Source: Actinomycetota bacterium (GTDB lineage: Bacteria > Actinomycetota > Acidimicrobiia > Acidimicrobiales > Ilumatobacteraceae). From it: DNA of 8,445 bases. This document shows, piece by piece, positions 1 through 5,253 of this stretch. The position numbers and the translations under genes are program-made. Position 1 is the stretch's first letter, and every line of letters begins with the position of its first letter. The DNA lies in NCBI GenBank assembly GCA_009704065.1, contig WLEX01000044.1, positions 1-8,445 on the forward strand. Direction: 5' to 3'. Under the pieces are notes generated by a model. The model searched no databases. It was given only the letters and a program-made list of their open reading frames with translations, and was not told the DNA's origin.

Positions 1-7
1 CGTGGCG

Positions 8-142
8 TTAGGTCCATGGCATCTCTTCTCGCGTTGCATGTTGCGCCAATGCACGACCACGACGAAGAATCCAGACGGCATAGGTCAATACAGATCCGGC
101 TGTGAGCACCCAACTACCGATGATGAATGATGCGTGTTTCAC
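8..142 (-). CDS. ccmD: CcmD-like small heme exporter subunit
   Basis: This 44-residue protein has one membrane segment (about residues 5-25) followed by a basic stretch, RRGRALAQ. CcmD of cytochrome c maturation System I has this plan: a tiny membrane protein that helps release holo-CcmE from the CcmABC complex. I chose the GTG at 142 because it overlaps the ccmC stop in a GTGA arrangement, and because the protein then starts directly before the membrane helix. A longer open frame runs 36 codons further upstream, but that part is Arg-rich, lies antisense-free inside ccmC and looks like out-of-frame coding. The sequence is too short for firm homology. Size, topology and position just after ccmC carry the call. 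The next operon gene would begin just beyond the left edge. Confidence 0.75.
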   Translation of the reverse strand: MKHASFIIGSWVLTAGSVLTYAVWILRRGRALAQHATREEMPWT

Positions 143-873
143 GATGATGCCTCTGCTTCTTTGTGACGCGCAACGATTGCTGCATCGAGCCCGCGGTCTG
201 CGAATGCGTCTTCCAACATCAGCGTGCGCTGGCGATGAAGCACCAACCACACAAAGAGCAACGTAAATGCAAACAAACCTAGGAATAGAGAGAACAACAT
301 GAGTCCGTCTAGTTCTACTTTTGCATTGGGATTAGCAACTGTTGCTTCTTGATGAAGCGAACGCCAGACCACGACACTGAAGTGAACGAGTGGAATTTCG
401 AGAACAGCCAAAAGTGCCAAGACAGATGAGCGACGTGCGCGCTGTCGGTGGGTTCCACCAAGACGTCGCACTGCTAAATAGCCGATGTAGGTAATGAACA
501 AAAATGCGGTGCTTGTCAGCCGTGCATCCCACACCCAGTATGTTCCCCAAGTAAGTCGACCCCACATGCTTCCGGTCACCAAAGACACGGCTACGAAAAG
601 AACCCCAATCTCGCCCGATGCCCCCGCAACGCGATCCCACGCCAACGAACGATTCTTGCCAGTGAGATATACCGCTGAGCACAGGGCGGTTACGCCAAAT
701 GCAATGTATGCAGTCCAGATAGAGGGCACATGAACATACATAATGCGCACTGTGCTTCCCTGCACAACGTCTTCAGAGGAGAACCACAAACCACACATGG
801 CCAAGGTGGCGAGCATGGCAATAACAACGACGCCAAGTCGACGAGTCGCAGGGGTTCCGGTGCTTGAGGCCAT
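139..873 (-). CDS. ccmC: Heme exporter / heme-handling protein CcmC
   Basis: CcmC is the polytopic membrane protein that holds heme at the outer face of the membrane and passes it to the chaperone CcmE, working with CcmA, CcmB and CcmD. The family hallmarks are visible. The tryptophan-rich WWD region is WGRLTWGTYWVWD (about residues 104-116). The two heme-ligand histidines sit in MYVHVPSIW (H48) and IPLVHFSVVVW (H164). About six hydrophobic segments are present, and the length of 244 residues is normal. A GTG at 879 would add two residues. I prefer the ATG at 873 because AGAGA lies 8 bases upstream, whereas it would be only 2 bases from the GTG. The gene follows ccmB after about 50 bases and overlaps ccmD by 4 bases, so it belongs to the same operon. 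Confidence 0.95.
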   Translation of the reverse strand: MASSTGTPATRRLGVVVIAMLATLAMCGLWFSSEDVVQGSTVRIMYVHVPSIWTAYIAFGVTALCSAVYLTGKNRSLAWDRVAGASGEIGVLFVAVSLVTGSMWGRLTWGTYWVWDARLTSTAFLFITYIGYLAVRRLGGTHRQRARRSSVLALLAVLEIPLVHFSVVVWRSLHQEATVANPNAKVELDGLMLFSLFLGLFAFTLLFVWLVLHRQRTLMLEDAFADRGLDAAIVARHKEAEASS

Positions 874-923
874 TTTCACTATCTCTTAGTCTGACCGCAT
901 ACGGCGGACGGGGGAAATCGGTC

Positions 924-1619
924 TTATTCGTCGATCAGCGGACCAAAGGCAACGGTTCCAACAGCACCGAAAAGCACCGCAAAGACCGCTAGGAGCCCAA
1001 TCCAGGGCCACCCTTCGGACACTGCTGTGCCAGCGCTACCAAATGCCGCCTCGGTTGCCCGCGTAGCTCCGATAAGGACAGGTGCCACAACAGGAAGGAG
1101 AAGGAGCGGAAGAAGAGTCTCCCGACCTCGCGCTCCCGCTGCAAGACCTCCGTACAGAGTACCTACGCATGCCAGCCCGATGGTGGCCACCACCATGGTG
1201 ACTATTGCCTCACACAAACCGAGAACACTCATCTCGACTCCGTATAAAACAACAGCCATGGCAACAAGCAATGCTTCGAGCGCAAACAACTGAACGGCAA
1301 GTGCCATTGACTTCCCGACAAAGATTGATCCGGGATCTATACCTGCTACTCGCAGAGCATCGAGAGCGCCGTCGGCCGATTCCACGGCAAACGTTCTTTG
1401 AATAACTACCAACATGCTGAACATGGTGGCGAGCCATACAAGGCCGGGGGCGACCCGTTGCAAAATTCCATCGTTGTCGAGCGCGAATGCAAACATGACC
1501 ATGATGATGGAAGCAAACGGCGCTACTTGATTAACAAGTACTCGACTATTCCATTCGATAGATAAATCTTTACGAGCGACAGCCAATGCAATTGCACGAC
1601 GTCGACGAACTGCACTCAT
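924..1619 (-). CDS. ccmB: Heme exporter permease CcmB
   Basis: CcmB is the membrane permease that pairs with the ATPase CcmA in the System I heme-handling ABC complex. The 231 residues contain about six hydrophobic helices. The N-terminal half carries the usual CcmB pattern: a short cytoplasmic start with a charged KDL segment, then QVAPFASIIMVMFAFAL, APGLVWLATMFS, then RTFAVESADGALDALR followed by DPGSIFVGK. The ATG at 1617-1619 overlaps the ccmA stop codon as ATGA, which points to translational coupling with the ATPase gene. Length is close to the family norm of about 220. The Ala/Gly-rich loop after helix 5 (GLAAGARGRETLLPLLLLP) also matches the family. Confidence 0.93.
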   Translation of the reverse strand: MSAVRRRRAIALAVARKDLSIEWNSRVLVNQVAPFASIIMVMFAFALDNDGILQRVAPGLVWLATMFSMLVVIQRTFAVESADGALDALRVAGIDPGSIFVGKSMALAVQLFALEALLVAMAVVLYGVEMSVLGLCEAIVTMVVATIGLACVGTLYGGLAAGARGRETLLPLLLLPVVAPVLIGATRATEAAFGSAGTAVSEGWPWIGLLAVFAVLFGAVGTVAFGPLIDE

Positions 1620-2251
1620 CGTGCACCTCCGCCATCGATTGTGACAATGCGGGTCGCTAATCCTGTCGCGCGTTCACTTTCATGACTTGCCAGCATCACG
1701 GTGGCACCCGCAGAAACTGCAGCACGAAGTAAGTCGTCTAATTCATCACGCCCTTGAGCATCGAGTCCTGCGTGTGGTTCATCGAGCAACCACACTTCAG
1801 CACGACGCACAATGAGACTTGCCAATGCGCACCGGCGACGTTGGCCAGCAGATAGTTGTGAGGCCTGCACTGATGCCAACCTTTTGTCGACGCGCATAGT
1901 TGCCATTGCAGCATCTACTTCTGCACGTGTCGCATTTACGGTGGCTGCCCAAAACATAATGTTTTGTTTCACAGTGAGATCGAGATACAAACCATTGGTG
2001 TGACCGAGGAGCCCCACTCGTGATCGAATTGCTTCTCGATTGGTAGTGAGATCTATTCCAAGTACATGCCCACTTCCGCGCTCAATAGGCATCAGACCAG
2101 CACACACACGAAGTATGGAAGTTTTTCCCGCACCGTTCGGTCCTTGCAACAGAACTATCTCACCCCGCTCTACCGAGAGGTCAACACCGGCAAGAGCAGG
2201 AAAGTTACCAAGGACAGCTACTACCCCTTTGAGTTCAATCACGCTGTCCAT
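1616..2251 (-). CDS. ccmA: Heme exporter ATP-binding protein CcmA
   Basis: This is the cytoplasmic ATPase of the CcmABCD complex, whose ATP hydrolysis releases holo-CcmE. All ABC motifs are present (numbered from the ATG at 2251): Walker A GPNGAGKTS at about 37-45, the CcmA-typical GHTNGLY segment at about 83-89 where many ABC proteins have the Q-loop, the signature LSAGQRRR at about 133-140, Walker B VWLLDEP at about 153-159, and the H-loop histidine H190 in SHES. Its 211 residues match the usual CcmA length. The start is uncertain. The ATG at 2251 best fits the family N-terminus, but a GTG at 2263 has AGGT 7 bases upstream and would add four residues. The frame also extends to a TTG at 2284. 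It is the first gene of the minus-strand ccm operon and diverges from the sortase gene. Confidence 0.95.
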   Translation of the reverse strand: MDSVIELKGVVAVLGNFPALAGVDLSVERGEIVLLQGPNGAGKTSILRVCAGLMPIERGSGHVLGIDLTTNREAIRSRVGLLGHTNGLYLDLTVKQNIMFWAATVNATRAEVDAAMATMRVDKRLASVQASQLSAGQRRRCALASLIVRRAEVWLLDEPHAGLDAQGRDELDDLLRAAVSAGATVMLASHESERATGLATRIVTIDGGGAR

Positions 2252-2256
2252 ATATA
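2229..2256 (+). promoter_or_regulatory. Candidate sigma70-type promoter for the sortase gene
   Basis: TTGAGT (2229-2234) and TATATA (2251-2256) are separated by 16 bases and lie about 57 bases upstream of the sortase ATG. The elements overlap the 5' end of ccmA on the other strand. Read on the minus strand, TAGCGT (2267-2262) sits 10 bases before the ccmA ATG and could serve as a -10 box for a nearly leaderless ccmA message. Both are motif matches by eye only. Confidence 0.35.
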
Positions 2257-2312
2257 CATTCACGCTAGTGACCTGTCGCCGCAACTAACAACGCGCAAGT
2301 AAGGTCAACGAT

Positions 2313-3170
2313 ATGGCCGAGAAAGATTCCCCCACAATCGGAATGTTCTCTCGCATTCTCGACCGCATCGGTAAAACAATGGTGGCGAGCGGACTACTGC
2401 TTCTCGCATTCGTTGCGTATCAGTTATGGGGAACAGGTTTCGCCGAGCACAGCGCACAACAATCTTTGGAACGTCAATTTGCGGTCCAAAAACCAGGTTT
2501 GGTTCTTCCCAGTGGTGTTGTGGGTCGGATCTCAATTCCCGCTATCGATGTAGAAAAATACGTCGTGGCCGGAGTCACTCTGTCTGATCTCAAGCGCGGA
2601 CCTGGTCTCTTCCCTGGTTCTCCCCTTCCCGGTCAGCTTGGCAATGTGGCTATCGCTGGACACCGCACAACGTACGGCGCACCATTCGGCCGAATTAATG
2701 AGATACAGAAAAATGACTCAATTGTTCTTGAGACGACTTCTGGTACATATACCTACATCGTGCAATCAGCCCCCCGAGTTGTCTCTTCAACAGATGTAAA
2801 AGTGGCACAAACTACAGACCCGAATTCAGCGATTGTCACTCTCGTGTCCTGTCATCCCAAATGGACATCCGCAAAACGCATCATCGTTGTTGGTCTATTG
2901 GACTCAACCGTTACACCGCAACCGCCGACACCATTGGCCGTTGCAGCCACGTCAACTGTTGCCCTGACTCAGGGTTGGTTTCACGATTCGTCAGCATGGC
3001 CAACCGTGATTGCACTTGCGCTGCTCCTCATGGCTACTTTCGGGGCCACTAAACGCATTGCACGACGTCGCGGAAAAATACTGATCTATCCAGCGGGTCT
3101 AGTGGTATTCGGGCTACTTCTGTTTGTTTTCTTTGAAAATGTCAGCCGATTGCTTCCTACCAACTTGTAA
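2313..3170 (+). CDS. Sortase (class E-like) with extra C-terminal membrane hairpin
   Basis: This is a membrane-anchored cysteine transpeptidase of the sortase superfamily, which cuts a C-terminal sorting signal on exported proteins and attaches them to the cell wall or to each other. The catalytic residues are visible: H117 in AIAGHRTTYGAPF, C180 in TLVSCHPKW and R189 in KRIIVVG. The TYG after the histidine resembles actinobacterial class E sortases. An N-terminal helix (about 23-38) anchors the enzyme, and the catalytic domain spans about 68-196. It then continues through a Pro/Thr-rich linker (about 198-218) into two more hydrophobic helices (about 229-246 and 258-276) split by the basic KRIARRRGK. 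Most class E enzymes I know have only the N-terminal anchor. The ATG has AAGG 8 bases upstream (2301-2304). No protein in the window carries an LPXTG-like signal, so the substrate lies elsewhere. Confidence 0.9.
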   Translation: MAEKDSPTIGMFSRILDRIGKTMVASGLLLLAFVAYQLWGTGFAEHSAQQSLERQFAVQKPGLVLPSGVVGRISIPAIDVEKYVVAGVTLSDLKRGPGLFPGSPLPGQLGNVAIAGHRTTYGAPFGRINEIQKNDSIVLETTSGTYTYIVQSAPRVVSSTDVKVAQTTDPNSAIVTLVSCHPKWTSAKRIIVVGLLDSTVTPQPPTPLAVAATSTVALTQGWFHDSSAWPTVIALALLLMATFGATKRIARRRGKILIYPAGLVVFGLLLFVFFENVSRLLPTNL

Positions 3171-3198
3171 TCACTACTTCTTCAGCGCGTTTACCGCC

Positions 3199-3204
3199 TA
3201 CGCT
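3199..3204 (+). promoter_or_regulatory. Candidate -10 box for a leaderless transcript
   Basis: TACGCT fits the actinobacterial TANNNT -10 pattern and ends 7 bases before the ATG at 3212. Transcription would therefore begin at or next to the start codon. The only Shine-Dalgarno-like bases, GGTGA (3206-3210), lie one base from the ATG, too close to act normally. No clear -35 element is visible. Confidence 0.3.
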
Positions 3205-3211
3205 CGGTGAT

Positions 3212-3475
3212 ATGCCCGACTACTCGAATGATCCAGTTCGTCAACGCCGTTCTCAAATCGCTCGGCTCAATCAGATAGCGAACCGCATCGGATACGCACT
3301 GTTTGGAATCGCGATGTTCTGCTTTGTTCTTGCTTTCATCATTGGGTTCAAAGGCCCACTTGTCACAACGGTTACCACATGCCTCATTGCGGGTTCGGTG
3401 TTATTGGCCCCTTCTATCGTCATCGGATACGCCGTGAAAGCCGCAGAACGTGACGACCTTGAGAACGGGAGATAG
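3212..3475 (+). CDS. Small two-helix membrane protein of unknown function
   Basis: I do not recognise a family for this 87-residue protein. It has a charged, Arg-rich cytoplasmic-looking N-terminus (residues 1-25), a hydrophobic helix at about 26-46, a short FKGP turn, a second helix at about 50-74, and a charged tail ending in ERDDLENGR. Both termini are probably cytoplasmic, by the positive-inside rule. It starts 41 bases after the sortase stop and ends 6 bases before tetR, whose ribosome-binding site lies over its last codons. It could therefore be co-transcribed with tetR and possibly with the sortase gene. Coding is supported by the tight packing and the coherent membrane topology, but the function is unknown. 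Confidence 0.75.
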   Translation: MPDYSNDPVRQRRSQIARLNQIANRIGYALFGIAMFCFVLAFIIGFKGPLVTTVTTCLIAGSVLLAPSIVIGYAVKAAERDDLENGR

Positions 3476-3481
3476 CGCCCC

Positions 3482-4075
3482 ATGAGTGCACCGATTGATC
3501 GCCGTCGCTCCATCCTCGATGTTGCACTCATTGCATTTTCTTCGAGCGGATACCACAACACTTCGATGAACGACATTGCCGATGCATTGTCAATGACTAA
3601 ACCTGTTGTGTACCAATACTTCGATTCAAAACGTGCGCTGTATCTCGAGCTGTTGCATTTTGTAGGTGAAGACCTTGTCAACACTGTTACCAAAGCAGTC
3701 GCTGAATCTGCCGAACCCCAAAAACAAACCGAACACGGAATGGTGGCCTATTTCACATGGGTGTCCACACACCGCGAAGCTTTCTCATTGCTTTTTGAAA
3801 GTTCTGCACGCGTCGATGAAGAGTTCGCTGACATCGTGAGCGAGTTTGAAGATGCTGCAGCCCGTGCAATTGCACCTTTTATTGCAGCAGACGTCTCCGA
3901 AGATGATCAGGTCACGTTTGCAGTTGGGTTAGTCGGCATGGCAGAAACTGTTAGTCGACAAGTAATTCGCCATGGTCGTTCGTTTGAACCAGAGTCACTA
4001 GGTCGTGCGGTAGCCGAACTCGCCTGGGGCGGACTTCGTTCCGTCGGGCAATCTCGCAACAGCTCTCAGAAATAG
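3482..4075 (+). CDS. TetR-family transcriptional regulator
   Basis: This is a 197-residue one-component regulator of usual TetR length. The N-terminal DNA-binding domain is clear: helix 1 RRRSILDVALIAFSSSGY (residues 7-24), then TSMNDIADALSMTKPVVYQYF (27-47) with the helix-turn-helix and the typical YxYFxSKxxLY ending. The rest (about 55-190) is helical and less conserved, as expected for the ligand-binding and dimerisation domain, so the ligand cannot be named. The ATG at 3482 is preceded by GGGAGA with 9 bases spacing, a good ribosome-binding site inside the end of the upstream small gene. TetR proteins often repress neighbouring genes. The candidates are the upstream membrane-protein and sortase genes, but I saw no convincing operator. 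Confidence 0.93.
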   Translation: MSAPIDRRRSILDVALIAFSSSGYHNTSMNDIADALSMTKPVVYQYFDSKRALYLELLHFVGEDLVNTVTKAVAESAEPQKQTEHGMVAYFTWVSTHREAFSLLFESSARVDEEFADIVSEFEDAAARAIAPFIAADVSEDDQVTFAVGLVGMAETVSRQVIRHGRSFEPESLGRAVAELAWGGLRSVGQSRNSSQK

Positions 4076-4085
4076 AGCCTCTTTC

Positions 4086-4100
4086 TGGGGTAGAACCCCA
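4086..4100 (+). repeat. Short inverted repeat between tetR and the dtxR-family gene
   Basis: TGGGG-TAGAA-CCCCA forms a perfect 5-bp stem with a 5-base loop, beginning 10 bases after the tetR stop and about 38 bases before the next start. The flanks extend it imperfectly (CTG ... CAG with a bulge). No T-run follows on either strand, so it does not look like an intrinsic terminator. It may be an operator, an mRNA hairpin or chance. Confidence 0.4.
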
Positions 4101-4125
4101 TCAGGACACATTCCCATTGCGGCAC

Positions 4126-4131
4126 TAGGGT
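4126..4131 (+). promoter_or_regulatory. Candidate -10 box or ribosome-binding site at the dtxR-family start
   Basis: TAGGGT fits TANNNT and ends 6 bases before the ATG at 4138, so transcription could start on that codon. The same bases contain AGGG, which would be a ribosome-binding site with 7 bases spacing to the same ATG. Both readings favour 4138 over the ATG at 4132. Confidence 0.35.
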
Positions 4132-4137
4132 ATGGGT

Positions 4138-4800
4138 ATGCCGAACCCCGGAGAACACCATCCCGCATTCGAAGAGTACTGCGAATGCATCTTTGAACTC
4201 CGCGAGGACGATGTTGAAGTGATTCAGGCGCGTATTGCAGAGAGACTTCGCGTTTCGCGTCCCTCTGTATCAGAAATGATCAAGCGCATGGCCGAAGAGA
4301 AACTGCTCGTTGTCGATGCGGGAAAAATTCTTCTCACCGATCTCGGTGAGGAAACCGCAGTACGAATTGTTCGTCGTCACCGAATAGCGGAACGTTTCAT
4401 GACCGATGTATTGGGTCTGTCATGGTCTCTTGCACACCGCGAGGCCGGACGATGGGAACATGTCATGTCACAAGAAGTGGAAATGGCGATGCTCAAGGTT
4501 TTAGAGGATCCCACAACATGCCCTCACGGGAATCCAATTCCTGGATCAGGATACGTTCCTCCCGTGGCTCACAAATTGTCAGACCTTGCAGCAGGCCAAC
4601 ACTTCACCGTGTCGCGCATCCCTGAAGAACTTGAATTTACGCCTGGCATGCTCGAGTTCTTAGAGAACTCATCGCTAGTACCTGGCAGTGCGGGCGTTGT
4701 TCGTACAAATGCAAAGAGTGGCGAGATGACAGTAGAAGTAAACGGATCCAGTATCAATGTTGATCCTTTTGCGACTGTACGCATTCTCGTTACCGTCTAG
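4138..4800 (+). CDS. DtxR/IdeR/MntR-family metal-dependent transcriptional regulator
   Basis: This 220-residue protein aligns from end to end with DtxR/IdeR, which bind DNA when loaded with Fe(II) or Mn(II) and control metal uptake and storage. It has an N-terminal winged helix (about 10-70, recognition segment SRPSVSEMIKRM), a dimerisation and metal-binding domain (about 71-138, ending GNPIPG), and a C-terminal SH3/FeoA-like domain (about 145-220). Numbered from the ATG at 4138, the ancillary-site ligands of DtxR are kept (H81, E85, H100), as are E107 and H108 of the primary site. Two primary-site residues differ: the DtxR Met10 position is Glu13, and the Cys102 position is Gly104. E13 and E16 sit where MntR has D8 and E11, so a Mn(II) or altered preference is possible. 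An ATG at 4132 would add two residues. The gene for a lipoprotein follows after 25 bases. Confidence 0.93.
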   Translation: MPNPGEHHPAFEEYCECIFELREDDVEVIQARIAERLRVSRPSVSEMIKRMAEEKLLVVDAGKILLTDLGEETAVRIVRRHRIAERFMTDVLGLSWSLAHREAGRWEHVMSQEVEMAMLKVLEDPTTCPHGNPIPGSGYVPPVAHKLSDLAAGQHFTVSRIPEELEFTPGMLEFLENSSLVPGSAGVVRTNAKSGEMTVEVNGSSINVDPFATVRILVTV

Positions 4801-4825
4801 TCATCACAACCATCGGAGCACCCCC

Positions 4826-5251
4826 ATGAAAAAAGTTTCCTGCCTTGCCGCCATCGGTGCATGCTGTATTGCACTCTCGTCCTGTGCAACCAAGATCACT
4901 GGCAGCACCGATACAACTGTTGCAGTGGAAACAACCACCACCACGATTGCCACCCCGAAAGGGACAATCCTTGAACTCATCAATCAACTGATTCCCGCAG
5001 CAAATGGACTTGGTGAAGCAATCGTCGAAAACAATTCAGAGATATACAAGCAAAAAGTTGCACAAGCGGACGCAATTTGGGATGAACTCAAGCCTCAAAT
5101 AATTGAATCGAAAATAGATGTTGTCGAGAACATGCAAAGCATCATCGATCTATTCCACAGCGCCGTAGAGCGTAAACGTCCTGCTGATGCTGATAAGGCT
5201 CTGCGGTTTCTACCCTTGGTAGAAGAAGCTATTGCACCACTGTTGAAGTAG
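4826..5251 (+). CDS. Small lipoprotein of unknown function
   Basis: The 141-residue protein starts with a lipoprotein signal peptide: MKK, a hydrophobic stretch, and the lipobox LSSC with C20 as the lipidated cysteine. A Thr-rich linker follows (about 25-45, with a run of five Thr). The remainder (46-141) is predicted mostly helical, with three or four amphipathic helices and no cysteine, His cluster or known catalytic motif. I do not recognise the family. The ATG at 4826 is chosen because GGAG lies 7 bases upstream (4815-4818) and the signal peptide starts there. The frame is open for a further 23 codons upstream, overlapping the dtxR-family gene. Position 25 bases after a metalloregulator suggests co-expression and perhaps a metal-related role, but that is guilt by association only. 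Confidence 0.85.
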   Translation: MKKVSCLAAIGACCIALSSCATKITGSTDTTVAVETTTTTIATPKGTILELINQLIPAANGLGEAIVENNSEIYKQKVAQADAIWDELKPQIIESKIDVVENMQSIIDLFHSAVERKRPADADKALRFLPLVEEAIAPLLK

Positions 5252-5253
5252 CG

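Noticed and set aside
143..250. N-terminal extension of the ccmD frame by 36 codons
   Set aside because: It lies within the ccmC coding sequence, is Arg-rich and out of character for CcmD. The GTG at 142 forms a normal GTGA overlap and starts right before the membrane helix.
4086..4100. The GGGG/CCCC hairpin as a Rho-independent terminator
   Set aside because: No run of T follows on either strand, and the stem is only 5 bp.
4757..4825. Upstream extension of the lipoprotein frame
   Set aside because: It overlaps the end of the dtxR-family gene and would bury the signal peptide. The ATG at 4826 has a good ribosome-binding site and a canonical signal start.
4859..4867. Alternative lipobox at C13 (IGAC) in the lipoprotein
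   Set aside because: The hydrophobic core before it would be too short. LSSC at C20 gives a normal signal length.
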